This document shows positions 44,773-58,160 of a stretch of 64,000 nt of DNA, piece by piece. This DNA is from Rhipicephalus microplus (lineage: Eukaryota > Arthropoda > Arachnida > Ixodida > Ixodidae): NCBI RefSeq assembly GCF_043290135.1, contig NC_134702.1, forward strand, positions 77,790,417 to 77,854,416, written 5' to 3'. Positions within the stretch are counted from its first letter, which is position 1, and each line of letters starts with the position of its first letter. The notes beneath the pieces are model-generated. The model had not been told where the DNA came from. It worked only from the letters and a program-made list of their open reading frames with translations, and ran no database searches. A program made the position numbers and the translations under genes.

Positions 44773-45325
44773 GCCTGTTGGTTCGCAAAGTATACGTTTA
44801 AGAAAAATTTTCTTTCAAAAACTTACCGAAAAGCATCCATTAGGACGGAAGCTGCTTGTTTGTGCACATGACGAGCCTATGCCGCTATGACCCATAAAAG
44901 CTCCGGTGTTCTTGACACGAATAAGACACTTTCTACGTCAGCGGCAGCATCCGCCGGATAATTTAAAGAGGGGCACGCATTGAGCGCGCGTGCACGTACA
45001 CGTGCTATGAAATAGGGATCGCTTCAGGCAGCTGGACCGTTAGTTATTGTTTCTACGGATGTTTACGAGCGTCGTAGCATCAGTAATTCCTTTGATCTTG
45101 TTTCTCCTATATGAGTGTCGCTATGAACCTAACTTTTATTTATTTTCACACTACTCTGTAACCTTCTGATTTCCTTGTCGACGCGGCGAGATGTGTCACA
45201 CAGCGCAATAAGGAACCGATGAACCTAAATGATGAGAAATGCTCAATTCATTCATTTAGTTCATGAAAAAATAAACATTCACGAAGTCGCTTATGCATTC
45301 GCTTAAGACGGATCGAAGCCGAAAG
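44773..45325. other. No gene recognised
   Basis: No repeat or coding feature identified. Confidence 0.35.

Positions 45326-45382
<57 letters not shown>
45326..45382. repeat. (TTA)n microsatellite
   Basis: About 18 perfect TTA units. Confidence 0.97.
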
Positions 45383-45705
45383 GTTCCTGTTCTTCATCAC
45401 CATTATAAAGATGATACCTCAAGCATGGCTGAATCGGCACATACCCACTCAGGAAAATCAGCCAATTATCGATTATACAAGTTAGTGAGACATTTCGATA
45501 TTTAATGTCGATAACCAACAGAAAAAACAACGTACATGACACGAAAAGAGTGCAATAATTGTTTTTACCCAGCTTAGATCATCCACTATAGTGGGTATTT
45601 CGAAGAGAAATAACAAGATTAAAAAACAATAACATAATAAGCATTTTTAAATATTAAATTGTTCCCGCTCTTGTAATTGTCGCACAAGTAGAAATTTAGT
45701 CTTGT

Positions 45706-46110
45706 TTGTTTCGCTTCGTGGAAATATGCACAAACGGCATCAAAAGAGTTCTTGTCGCTGAAGCCCAAAGCCGAAGCACCGAAGGTAAGTATATTGTCGC
45801 TTGTGAATTTCAGCCCCAGCTTAGCGAATGGGATAGCAAGAAGTATTTTCCTTATCATAAAAACCATCGTGGGGGCGCATCTCAACACGACACACTAGAA
45901 GAAACAGACGAGGATGTCTTCCTGTGTGTTGTGTTTAGTAGCGCCCTCACGGTGGCTTCTATGACAAAGCACCTACTCGCCCAACAGCCAACATTTTTGA
46001 AGCTCTTTTTCTTCGTTGTCGGTACAGGCGACATGACGTCTTTTAGCGCGACGGCTCAGTGCTCTCCAATAGTTCAGTACGAAGAACTCGAAATCGTTAA
46101 ACATTTTTAA
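45706..46110 (+). other. Unrecognised 134-codon open frame, probably repeat DNA
   Basis: The frame is open from an ATG to a stop at 46108-46110. I recognise no domain. The composition shifts around residue 55, and the second half (from about 45870) looks like dispersed tick repeat sequence, so the frame is more likely chance than a gene. There is no obvious upstream promoter or splice structure. Confidence 0.15.
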
Positions 46111-46164
46111 ACGCACAAATAAATGCCCTTATGGCGTACTCAAGGTGTAATGTGGCACTGTGTC

Positions 46165-46390
46165 ATCTGGCGCTGAAAGCGGACGGAGAGATAACTTGCC
46201 ATGGCAGAGACCGAACGCGCCAACTTTAATAACGCATCGGACGCGTTACTCGAAGGTTACAGGTTCGATCCCTGCCCATGGCAAGTTATATTTTCGTCCA
46301 GCTTTCTTTCTTCCCATTTACCTTAAAATTGCTTTAATAACATCCCCTATACTTTCCTTGGTATTATTGTCCTTTAGCCCTCATTAAGCT
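46165..46390 (+). mobile_element. tRNA-derived SINE of a second family
   Basis: A B-box-like ggttcgatccctgcc lies at 46262, and the head is closed by inverted cttgccatggcag (46196) and cccatggcaag (46276) arms. The body that follows (catcccctatactttccttg, gtattattgtcctttagccc) looks like a tick repeat tail. It differs from the Ruka-like SINE throughout. Confidence 0.5.
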
Positions 46391-49100
46391 TTATTGAAGG
46401 TAATACGACAGACAACTTGAGATTCTTAAAGTACGAACTAATAGAATTCCGTGTGCCTCTGGCCATTTCTTATAGTCACCTAAATGAATAAACAGATAAT
46501 GTAAAAGGTCACTGTTTTTACTGCACACGCTCACCGAGAACAGTGAAGAATGCTCGAGAAAATGTTTTTTTTTATTGTACAATCGCCACGCACTTGCCTA
46601 TAGGGCATAACTATCTCTAGTTTCTGACCCCGACGCACTTCCAGGATATCACGGAGGGGACGCTATTGGTAGTTGCTGGAAGTATTGGGATCATTTGCAA
46701 TCATTTGGTGTAAAACTTCCTCCGAAACAACGTAAAATTTGTCGGCAATTTCACTACAGACAAAGGCAACGTTTGATCCCTAAGAAGGACTCCAACAGGT
46801 CCAGCTTCATTTTGTTGCGAAATTTCGTGTTGGTCAACGTTGCACGAGAAAAATACTCTTTCCATTTCAGTATTTGAGAACGGAAGTGTCAGGATCTTGA
46901 TGGCTCCAATGGTGAGCGCTGGGAAAGAGCACACATGAGCAGTGCCCCTGAGTGCGAGCGCCGCATACAAAAAGCTTGCGGCGTAACTGGTTTCAGTTGA
47001 TGTGAATACAGAGCGAAGCAGTCGCTATAACAAAAGATGGATGGTGTACAGTGCCTTCTTTCCGATAAATTAAAGAATTTCGTTGCATTCAAATCGTACA
47101 TCCAATAACCGAACAACATCAATTCAAAACAGCAGAAATAACTGCTTCCAAAATACTGAGTGACCTTCGCAATGCCCGCATCACGCTTTCTGTGTGGTCA
47201 AACGTACACTATACACATTCGAATTTGTGCAGTTTCTGAAGGCTGCCCAGAGAAGACGACTTCTTGGTGTGCCTGAAAAGTATGTTAATAACGAAAATAA
47301 ACTCTGCACACCTAATCAGAGGGTATACTGAAACAGTGAAGAGCCCCACAAGGTACTAAATACAGTTGGAGCTATGGCCGGAACACGTGGTATACCCGTT
47401 GTCTATAGAGCACCTAATGAACTTGGTCTGACACCACCGCGTCACGGCATGCCAAGCAGTCCGCTGACTTAAATTTTGCTTGGAGTTTACTGGTGGAGGC
47501 ACCATGCACTACCTTTGGGCATATACAGTTTCCCTACGTTTACTATAGAGGGCACTCTGGCACTGTAATTGTACAGCGACCACAGGAATAATGGGTAGTA
47601 TACGCACACACTCGTGGCTTTGATTATTTCAGTGTTTTCGTTTTCTTTTGAATAAAAGAAAGAACCGTTGTGAACTTTAAGACCCGACTTGAACTGGTGA
47701 GCCTAAGAAGGTTAAGGTGAGGAAGTGCAAGCGATGAACACTTGCCCATTGTTGTCTCGTGGCAAAGCAGCTCCAAGCCACACAAAACCAAACGGAGCCG
47801 AAAGTACCAAGAGTAGACAAATCCGTGTACTACCCCTAATTCCCATGCTCGCCGAAGCGCCGCACGTTGCATATATAGCTCCCATGGACACTATCGCCAG
47901 AGTTCCCTCTAGTGTACCTGCAGTAAACCCTATGCTTCTTGAATCCAGTTTAGCTGAGGCGATGCACACGAGAAACAGGATGGACGTACCGGATTACGCG
48001 TAAAGTGTACCTTATACCGGTGAGTTCAAAACCAAGAAAAATAGGGAAAATGACGCTTATTGTTGGGAAGACAATGCACATAGACTGCATCTCTCGGTGA
48101 AGACCTAAGCCAAAAATTGCCGAAAACTCGCCGTGCACACTCACGTAATACTATTACGTCGTCTTAGCAATCACAGAATATTAATTTCTTGTCGACAGTA
48201 TGAGCTAAGGTGATTTATTCCATTCCTTTAATGCTGCTTGAAAAAAAAAATACGAGTGAAATACTCTTGTTCTACAAGAAATATTGAATACATATTTATT
48301 ATCACCATGTCTTTGTAATACAATAGACAAGTTGTTTAGGAAATCAGGGCTCATCAATCTCATTTATCACTGAATGCAATACTACTGATATCAAGTGTGT
48401 ACGAAAAGAGACACTTTTTACAAGATGGTTGCTCTTGTGTTAATTTAACATGATTAAGTTACTATGTCATACGCCATTAGTAACACCGCGAAGCGCATTA
48501 GGTCGAGACCTTACTCTAAGCTTGAAATGTTTGCGTGATTGTTAAGGTTCCTATCAATCACGTAGTCATTGGTGTATAAACTTACTTTGGTTGTAATGTT
48601 TAGGTCTTTAATAGTATGGTATTTGAGAAAAAAATGTGGCCTCATAACTGACTTTTCTGGAACGTTTGATAATACTAAGGCCGAATGTGATTATGATCCA
48701 TTTATTGCTACTCTTCGGTGTCGTATTGTCAAACAATCTTCCAGCCACCTAAGAATGCACTGTGGTAAGTCAAAGTATCTTAGTTTGAAAATAACTAAAA
48801 AAATGTGGTACTCTATCAAAAGCCTTTTGAAAAGTTATTGGTAATCATTAGCAATCATTAAGTCATCTTTGGCCAGTATCATTCAGCACTTGTAGATACC
48901 GGCAATAATTTAGTGCTCACGTTGGTACTATGCATACGCTTGTGGCGATCACCTGACTTAGTAAAACGCTCTATTTTAGAAGTACAATGTCGTCGGGCAG
49001 GTGGCGTAGTCATGTACCCTCTCCGCCACCCCGATTTTTTACTTTTTGCGATGGCATATAGAGCGAGAAACAACCACTTCAAGGGGGTGCCCTCCCCCTC
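46391..49100. other. No gene recognised
   Basis: Open frames on both strands near 47624-48003 and 48569-48844 have no recognisable domain and shadow each other. No mobile-element signature seen. Confidence 0.35.
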
Positions 49101-49430
49101 CTAAAATCAAGAAGCCCCCCCCCCCCCAAAAAAATATAAAAAACATTACTGTAGACGCCCTGTCTTCAGGATCAGACAGAAGTTTTCATCACATATCGGC
49201 CTTTGCACCCAGGGGCGGCGCCAGCTGTGGGCATGATGGAGCTGGACCCTTTCCGAAATTTTCGACTACAGATGGTTGTCCCCGCCGTTGCCCTTGCCCA
49301 GAGAGGGAACATAGTCACAACACAATTGCCAAGTTCTCCGCCTCCATGCCCCCCTGATGGAATTCATTTATTGTGGGTGCCTCCTATCCACTACCCCGGT
49401 AAAATAATCTTGAAGCCGCCCCTGGTTGCA
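49101..49430. repeat. C/A-rich dispersed-repeat-like block with inverted ccaggggcggc motifs
   Basis: A C11-A8 run near 49117-49135 is followed by ccaggggcggcgcca (49209) and its inverted partner gccgcccctgg (49413). The open frame across it (49203-49676) shows no known protein and is probably repeat DNA. Confidence 0.35.
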
Positions 49431-49679
49431 CCCCGTAAAAGAATGCGAGGGTTTTTCTGGCGAGACACGATCAAAATGAGATTTGAAACTGCGCGCCACT
49501 GCCTTGACGCCGTTGTTATGTCGTCCGCCGCGTCACCTATCATCGTGTTTTCGCAATATGCAGTTTTTAATCTTGGAGCCAACGCTTTGGTGGGCTCTCA
49601 TTCTCTTCACCTACGGTTTAGGGTACGTAGGCGGAGGATATTTAATGTAAACCTACCTCTGCAGCTCATAGATTAAGGT

Positions 49680-51180
49680 CAACACAAGGTAAACAACACA
49701 CCATTTAGATTAGAGGGGGGGTCCACGGCGAACCGAAATATTATAGGCCAGTTTTGGGCACGACGTTTCACAATGGTACGTTGTGGATTCGCAATCTCGA
49801 AGGCCATGCACTTTTTATTCAATTGAGTATTTTTAATGACCGAAAGATGACACTACATACCCTTTGCCCACAGTGAAGCATATTTTTTTTCGGGAGGGGG
49901 CGGCCTAAAATTGCCAGAAAGTTAGCATAACTTTTGCACAATTTTCACAGGGTGTAGATGCGTGTTAAAGGCAAACAAGAAAAAAACCAGAAAATAACAG
50001 TTACTTATTCGCAAGGAAGTTCAAGCGCAATTTTTGGGACAGGCCGCGCATCAAAGCATAAGTGTGCTTCAAACGTTTTACAGGAGTGCTAATATGCACA
50101 TAGTCGGATTTCGCCATGCTGTCTAATTCGCTATCCTGGCAACTCTGATTGGTTCACGACGTTGCCACGGCCTGTCTAATTGGCTTAGTAGTTCCGTTGT
50201 TGAAATTAAGAATATGGCGGTATTTCACGATTGACGATCAACACCGCTAAGGTGCAAGTGTTAGAAAAGTGAACTGGCTCACTCGTGCACATGTGATTGC
50301 CAGAACTGGCCGCGAGGGCAAGCTAACCAGCTGACTTTCAGAGTCGTTATAATATAGCATGCCTACTTACGAGAACGTTAGATAAAACCACATAAGAATA
50401 CTACACAACCCCACGTTTTCTGGCAAATCATTCTCAATTCAATAGTGGCGCGTGCGGTAGCCATGTCTTTATGTGCAGCAATAAAGTAGGGCAATGGAGC
50501 CTGAATACATAAAATATTTTTAGAGGGTTCTCAGCTTCACCATTTTGTTTCTGATTGATTAAATTACATATCTCTAGGGCGGGAGAAAGTCACTCTATAT
50601 TAAGGATGGCTTATAACAGTTGTGACACTTGGACATTATTGTTCACGCTAGCGTAACTTTTTACGGTTGTACCATTGTTATGCGTTGTTAAAATTCGTAG
50701 GCACTACCATTATTCACATTTTTTTTGTAAACGTTTGGTAACGTTCGTGGTATACATCAGCAGACATACATTCGGTGCGTTTTCGAAAATTTGTTGAAGT
50801 TGCTCCTCAAACTCGTTATGCTTTTCATATTGTGCTATATAACCCATTTCTAGTCTTAAATTGAAGGAAGAAGGCACCGTTTGTCATAAACCATGATAGA
50901 CGAGTTAGAGTAAACAAAGCCTCTACCTGTTTTCTAGAAAATATGCCTCAATATTACATCAGAGTTTTTCTGAAATAGTGTCTCTGATACTTCGAAAAAC
51001 GCAAACGAAATATGCAATAACTTCTGTGAATGTAACGAAGAAAATGTTTTTGTTTCATTAAAATGAGTTCAGTATTACCTACGTTAGGAATATTTCCTGT
51101 TAACGTGTTAATATACCCCTATATGAACCAAGGCACAATTAGCGGCGCAACACACAGTCAGATAATACAAGATGTTATAA
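49680..51180. other. No gene recognised
   Basis: AT-rich DNA with no identified element. Confidence 0.35.
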
Positions 51181-51345
51181 ATTATTTGACACCCTGAACA
51201 AGTTGTTTGGCGATGTTCTGAGAAGTAATCTTTCTTGGGATGACCATATAAAAAGCTAGGGACTAAGGCTCGCCACATGTCCAAGATTTTGAAACAAAAT
51301 TTCTTGATAGCCTTCCACAATGCAATGACTATGCGCTATTAAACA
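51180..51345 (+). pseudogene. Possible LINE RT scrap
   Basis: A short stretch encodes SNLSWDDHIKS followed, after a stop and frame change, by TKARHMSKILKQNF. This matches the pattern after the RT palm in CR1/L2-like LINEs (L.W..HI....KA). It is too short for a firm call. Confidence 0.35.
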
Positions 51346-52125
51346 AACAATAGCTCAATCTCAGATTATGGTTACTATGCTAGTGAATGACAAGAAAAGA
51401 CGTTAGTTAAAGAAATGCAATGAATACCGCATCATTTAAAACTTGAATGACCTAAATGTGTCTGCAGTGTTTACATAAGCTAGACCGTTTGTTTATATGA
51501 CAGGTTCAGGAAGAATCCAAGTCACACATGGTCCAGAACAGATCGCCTGTTAAAAATGCAAGAATACAGATGCACTTGGCAAAAGACCTTGCCAAATAAA
51601 ATAATTTTTTTGCGTGAAAACTGTCACAGGAATGCCACCCGTGTTTGAAAATTTTCCGCAGCGACTTGTACCTGCTTAGCGCAAAATTTATCTGCTTTAG
51701 ACAGCAGAGTGAGAGATTGACCTTTTAAGTTCAAAGCGCTTTGTTGCGAACCTGGGGCACCACAAGCGTTTCCATCTATCTGTCTCTCCGCCTGCGCCTG
51801 TGTGCTCTCGGGATCAGCTATATCGCTTGATGAAGACGGAAATTAGTAAAAGAGTGTGAGAGGATTAGACGAATATGAATGTTTGGTCAGTACATGAATA
51901 ACACCAAAATCCTGCCGTGTACGTCGTCAAAGCCTCTTCCGCAGACGTGTGCCACATAACCGTACACCACAGACCACGGGTATATGCCACAGGTGATTGA
52001 CAAGTTGTATCTGCCCAAGAACTACCAAAACAGTCATTGGTGATTTAAACGCAATTTGGTTAAGCAAAGACTATAATGGCTGCAGCGTTGATTCGATCAG
52101 TACAAAGAATAAAAATAAAGTTCTC
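51346..52125. other. No gene recognised
   Basis: No feature identified. Confidence 0.35.
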
Positions 52126-52200
52126 GGCAGGAATTGAACCAAAGTATTTTGCTTGGAAGTCGGGCATTCTACCACAGAGCCGCGCGCAGGTATTGAAACT
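52126..52200 (-). repeat. tRNA-like repeat fragment
   Basis: On the minus strand, gctctgtggtagaatgccc resembles an A box and tttggttcaattcctgccg a B box, spaced as in a tRNA of Gly type. The stems are imperfect and the flanks are repeat-like, so it is probably the head of a SINE and not a tRNA gene. Confidence 0.45.
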
Positions 52201-52429
52201 CCCTCGAAAAAAAATCATGGATTATCTCCCCGAAGGGAACCCTGATGGAATGCTAAGCAGCAGTAGTGCGCACAGCGTTGACAAGGTTGAAACGGGCGTT
52301 GACGCGGGTGCTAAGAACGGTTTGAAGCGAAACTCGGTGTAGCGTTTACTCACGTAAACGTTTGTTTGAAACACAAAAACATGGGAGGCGGATTGGGTCT
52401 CGTATAAGTTTATCACTGATAAACGAGCC

Positions 52430-52700
52430 GAAAGAGTGTTTCCGCTCGACGTGGGGTTGAGCGTTGCGGGCGGCGGAGAGCGTGACGCGAGGGAGAAGTC
52501 TGTTGCGAGCGAATGGAGGAGCGAGAAGCTGCGGGCGCTGAAGCGAGCGTGCTGCGGGTTAACGAGAGAGTGACGTCAGCGCGCACCTGCAAGGGGAACA
52601 TGACGTCAACGCGCAGCTGCGGCGTGACCTATTTGGCAACGCTCCAACACCTGCACTGAGGGGAACGCGTTGCGGCGCGTTCGTACGAACGCTTGTACGT
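52430..52700. promoter_or_regulatory. CpG-rich block with paired CRE-like octamers
   Basis: TGACGTCA occurs at 52571-52578 and 52601-52608, in two near-identical ~21-bp units 30 bp apart. The block is GC-rich against an AT-rich background and ends at a 16-bp palindrome (gcgttcgtacgaacgc, 52677-52692). No transcript start or gene is visible beside it, so a regulatory role is only a possibility. Confidence 0.25.
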
Positions 52701-52719
52701 ATGGCATCACAACGTGAAT

Positions 52720-54900
52720 CAAAGAGCGGCGTCGCATCTGACTGCGCAGGCGTAATGTTGGTGCAACGCCAATGTTTCGTCTAGTTTTGGTTGTGTAACT
52801 TTATAACAAATAGTGAACATTACATATGTACTCGTGGGATACAGGTTTCACGTCCGATTAAGGGAAACTGTGGTTCCAGAGTTGACCCCACTTCCATAGC
52901 AGTCTAAGAAACATCACACTTTTGTTGCTGTGATTAATCAAGCTATACGAGGTGTCAGAATGAGTTGTCGAAACGTCCCGCCACGTCCCTGACTGTGGCG
53001 ACCTTGGGTAGCGTGGTCCTGACTGTAGCCATCCGAGTCTCAGGAGACGACGAATCGAGGAGCCGGCATAGGTAAAAAGAAAGCGTTTATGTACAGTATT
53101 TACATGTTTAGAGTAACGTGAACAACATGAAACAGATGAAGCACACCTGAGCGTCTCTGCGCTCACGTTTTGCACACTCCGTCTTGCCAAGATTCCCTGC
53201 GAGGGAACACAATTGGGTCCGGGTCCCTCCAACAGGATCGTCCTCCTCCACTACGTCCCCGAAGAGGCAGTCGAACCTCCTCCTAGGAAAGTGCAAGGGC
53301 ACGCACACGTTGTTGCCCAGGGAGGAGCAATACGGCACCACTAGCTCACTTCAATGACTTGGAACTCCTCGCGTTGGCAAGATTCTAGGTTGACTCATAC
53401 GGCACTGCTAGGCCCCGAAGACAAGGATGCACCAAGGCACGGCCGCTGGCCCAGGTATATGGAAAACGTTCCCGCTGATCAAGTCCAGATGCGAGGCCCA
53501 TTGTACGGGGTGACAAGAGGATCTGAGCAACGCAGAGGAGGCGGCAGCTCAGGCTGTAATCGTCCCTTCGGGTAGTCAGGTATATCTAAAGGGTTTTTTG
53601 TTCGTGAGCCGACGGCCGAGCAGAGCTCACTGCTCCACCACTGTAGTTGAAGCTGCCTTGGAATGTGACTCCACACAGGACGATGATTTCCTGCAGAAAC
53701 TAATAGGGCCGTGGCACAACAATATTCAAGCATTGTTCGAACCTGGAGGAGTACGCTCACGAAAGTGACGTATGCAATTCGTACTACCGTGCCAAAGTGA
53801 TAATAATTACCTCCTAATAATAATGAACCTTAGATAATAATAACCTCTTGGCTCTAACGTAAGTGTGGGCCTCACGTGGTACTATAAGTTTTTAAATGCA
53901 AGTGTAGTCAATACTCTTGGTAAGCCCACGATGTGTACACAACTGCTACACTTACAAAAACACGTCGATCCATCTCACAACGCTTGGTCCAAAGCCAAAA
54001 ACTTCAGCATAGACGCCAAATGCCTCCCATCAAACCAATTTGCACCAGCCGTAGGTAATGTCATTTTTTTCGGCTTACAGGTATGTATCGTGATGTTAGC
54101 CTTACGTGCAGTGATATGCTATTGCGCCGCATTATCTATCGGATGTATTCGATTGAGCATTGTACACACGCCTTCTCTTGTAATATCGTGGCTCTTTATT
54201 GTACCTAACTAACAATCCTCTCCATATATTCTGTTGCCCACCAAATGTAGGCACATGAACGAACGAAAAAAAGAAACGAGGAAAGAAAGTAAGAAAGAAT
54301 GCAACGAAGGAAGGACGGCTTTACGCTGTCCACATTATAAATTAGACTAGGTGTTATAATGCCTTTGAGTTTACCTATGTTTTCTTAGATAATTAACACA
54401 ATTTAAACATCCAAGCTATTTAAATGTGTAAATTGTGTAAATGTGTGTAAGTGTGTAAAATATGTACAAAACCTATCCCCAACAGGAAGACGAATGCGCC
54501 ACAGAAATAGGGCAAATACCACTGCTCACCGCTGGTATACGTACACTGAAGAGGAAGAAGGCAACATATGGGGGGCAAACACCAATTAAGATTTCTGTAA
54601 TGACGTAACCACTAATTGAGCAAATCTTTAAAGGCTCCCGGCCACACTATGGGATGAAATTACGGATTGGCTTCCCTAAAAGTGTTCAATACCTAACGAA
54701 TCAACTGCCGAAAAAATTTTTTAACTCGTCAAGTATACTAGCGGATTGGCAGATATCGTAGCACGCTTTCTTTTCTCTTCTCTCGTCGTGGCGAACGCGC
54801 GGGTAGCTAAGCAGGGAGGAATGGCTCGAGGGGTGGGAGGTGGAGGAGTTACGTCACGCGCACGTAATGGCCTTAAGCACTTTTTCTCTTCTTCAAACGC
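52720..54900. other. No gene recognised
   Basis: Several overlapping short frames near 52858-53760 and 53865-54212, none with a known domain. An A/G-rich stretch lies near 54265-54320. Confidence 0.35.
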
Positions 54901-54904
54901 GCGG

Positions 54905-55012
54905 CTTACCTTTGGTATGATTGCGATTGCGGGCGACTGTGGCGGCCTCCCACGGCGGCCGTGGTAACTATAGAGCTCCCGATGCTCTCATTGTAAATAG
55001 TACAATAAAATT

Positions 55013-55046
<34 letters not shown>

Positions 55047-55060
55047 TAATCAATCAATCC
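54905..55060 (+). mobile_element. Possible LINE 3' end with (CAAT)n tail
   Basis: An AATAAA (55003) is followed at once by a tail of about eleven CAAT units (55014-55058). The tail has the same tetranucleotide as the SINE tails in this window. No coding part was recognised upstream. Confidence 0.4.
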
Positions 55061-56214
55061 AACCTGCCAATTGACGTGAAATTTGGGTATATAGCATGGT
55101 AATTTGCGTATATGGCATCATTTGAAGAAAAGAGAAGGGACTATTTCTAGCTGCGTGCTTTGGAGAATCAGTTGTTCATCCCAGGCCACGTGCTTGGCTA
55201 TAATGTTTGGCTCGCGTGTTCTCAGGAACTTCGACTGTCAATTCGCAGCATTTTCTGACCACGTTGAAAAAAAAAGAAATTGCGGTGCCCTGTTATTGAA
55301 TTATCGGGATCGACGCAGTGATAGACGCTGTGGCCACAGCTTTCGGCTTTGTTGAAGCATCTGTACTGAGTGCGTCAGCGGTACCATGAGGGAACACTAG
55401 AGCAGAGTGAAGACAACAGTGGCATCAAGAAGACGCCGAAGCAAAGGAAGTCTGTATGCGAACGTCAACGTGCCCGCTGGTTTATGGAAGGTGCGAACGC
55501 ACGAGTTTCCGCACGAGTTTCTTTCACAGACAAACCGCGGCATTCGTGTCGTGTCTGTGACTGTCTGAGGTCTTACTCGGACCTTTCTGCGTTGGAAAGT
55601 AAGCCAGAAACAACTGATGGCATCACCTAGCTAAAGCCCAACAACAACCTAGAAGCCACCAGATCAGACGCATAGCAGACCCTTAGCGCAAAAAACAAGC
55701 ACTATAGCCGCCCGCTCCCAGTAAACCAAGCCACTCAAGCCAGCAAGCTATTTTCAATAGCAAGCTCAGCTAGCTATTTTTCAATTTAGACTTTATAATC
55801 GTCCAGCATCGCCGTTGCAGGTCTTGCGCGATGTATTGCAAGCTTCGTCAGGTATTTTTTTTTTTGTAGAAGTATGCAGCGAGTTTTGCTGGTTCAAGAA
55901 TACAGGCTGACGGAATAAATGTGGACGACCCGTGACCATTGCATTATTTCGAGAGCGTGTGCTTCTCGATGATATCAGGCCTACCAAGCTTATGAATTTT
56001 ACGGACCAAACGGTTCTGGGGCCCCCCATCTGAAGGATTAGAATTGTCATGTGGTCACCTATTTTTGTTTTTTATTGTTCCTTTTTTTACTATTTACTTT
56101 CTTTCCTCCATTTATTTCCGCCTCCAGAAATATTAGGCGCTTTCATGCCCCTTTAGGAGGCAGTTTTCACCTTGCTTTCCCCCCATTTACTACGAATATT
56201 TGTGTACGCATGTC
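55061..56214. other. No gene recognised
   Basis: The small frame at 55370-55630 is Arg/Lys/Ser-rich with two Cys pairs but has no recognised domain. The rest is unrecognised. Confidence 0.3.
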
Positions 56215-56392
<178 letters not shown>

Positions 56393-56989
56393 TTCATCAC
56401 AATAAAATCATATTGAGTGTGAGATTTGCCTATTCAACTAGACTTAGCGCCTTCACTTGAGGGCAGTCTAACACCAATGTCATTTATAATATTGAACCAA
56501 AGCTTAAAAAGCATAGTTTGCTGAAGACCCACTAAAATCTTAAAGTGTTGGCAGAACGGTGTGTCTACACACGGTACGTAGTACTACGTAAGACAGCGGT
56601 CCACGAAATCAACAAAAAGCCTCAAGATACAAGAAATACACCGTTTGAATGTTGTATAATTTTATGTAATGTGGTAAACGCCTCTAATTTCTACGTTTTA
56701 TAGGAAAAAAGGCAGTACAGATAGACCTGCTGCGAGCCGCAGTTTGAATTGTTGGCTAAAGTAGTAACGATTTGCTGTTTGTCGTGAATGCCAGATGTCT
56801 ACCCCAGAAAATACTTCCTATATGTTTCCATCGATCACAAGCATTTTCATATCTTTGCGTGGCCGTGGTATGAAGAAGGTAGAGGAAAAGATAAAATACC
56901 CAACAATGAGAAAATATGACCAAGCTAAAAAATCGAATAATGCGCTTATTTCCATACACTTCTTTATTTATTGAGGTGTTGCCCTAACC
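56393..56989. other. No gene recognised
   Basis: AT-rich spacer with no identified feature. Confidence 0.35.
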
Positions 56990-57135
56990 TGACATAGCCT
57001 AGCAGGTAAGATATCACACTAGCTTGAGGAAGTACTTCGACACCCAATCGTGGCGGTCACATTTCGATGGGGCAAAATAAACAAACACACACCCGTGCAC
57101 TCAAGCTTAAGTGCACCTTAAAGGAACACATAAGT
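56990..57135 (+). mobile_element. Highly diverged SINE fragment
   Basis: The order gcctagcaggtaag (A-box region), acacccaatcgtggcggtca and catttcgatgggg, then cccgtgcactc and gtgcaccttaaaggaaca, follows the SINE head and body. The 3' end is missing. Confidence 0.45.
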
Positions 57136-58160
57136 AAAATACCAATTTACGTCAAAGTGAAAGCTCAATGTATGATAACATTTGAAATGACAATATTATA
57201 AACAACAGTGTTCCACTTACTTAGAAATCGAGGTAACTGCACGAGAACACATCCGCTAAGCGTAGGACAGTCGCAAAATGGTCCCGATGACGTGGAAGGT
57301 ACCGCCAACAATTAATTGCTAGTAATCAAACTAGCTGCACTAAATAAAGAACCTGCCGTGCATCGAGAGACGTAACAAAATGATGCTTGTTTGTTTCTGT
57401 CTGATTCATGGAAAAAATAACCGTCGGGCGTCGCCATAGAGATTGACGTGAGTGGTTCAAAAGTTCGATTTTCACCTGGTTAAACTGCAGAGGTTGTGTC
57501 ATCTAGCGGAGCCCGGTTGAACCTAGCACGTCTGCCATCTCGGAGGCAATGGCGGGGTATTGATCAATGGCCGTTTTTGCTGCTTTGTCTCCTGCTACTT
57601 TCGTTCTGCAACTACTAGTGTCGGCGGCCGCGCAGTAAATCCGAGCAACGTTGTGCACGGCAACAGTGACGTGAGACATACCGCTTGATGTGAGTAATTT
57701 GAAAGGCGCTATGCCAATGCGAAAAACTAAACGAGATTTTTATTTCAAAATATAGGCACTTCCTTGGCACAAAGGTAACACTACGAGGTTTCTGGACCGC
57801 TGTTTCAAGAATCAACGTTGACTTAACAGTTTTAATTTTGCCCCAACCTGCAGGGCAAAACGCGACATTGTAGAAAATGCCATATCTTCAGATTTTCTAG
57901 TAGAATGATATCAAAAATACTCCGTGGGCCCCCACGCGGTCTTCTGAGCCCACTCTTTGCATTCCACGCAATTAGTAAACAAAAAAAAAAAACCCAGCGC
58001 TATGTTGCTCCGCATTCCTAAAAGATCAAGCACCACCCATCTTTTTTTTTTTTTGTGTGCTAATGGTGTCGTTTGTTAAACGCTTGCACTTCATTCGATC
58101 ATTGAATGATCGGAGGCTAGATACGTTCTGACGCATCTTCTTCGCCTCTTTTTGGCCGGA
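57136..58160. other. No gene recognised
   Basis: No feature identified beyond short A and T runs. Confidence 0.35.

Noticed and set aside
45706..46110. 134-codon frame as a host gene
   Set aside because: No domain is recognised and the second half looks like dispersed repeat; kept only as a low-confidence entry.
47712..48003. Opposed open frames that could be a small secreted or salivary protein
   Set aside because: The frames on the two strands shadow each other, no Cys pattern or domain is recognisable, and the hydrophobic segment is not at an N-terminus.
49203..49676. 157-codon open frame
   Set aside because: It spans a C-rich, repeat-like block with inverted ccaggggcggc motifs and has no recognisable domain.
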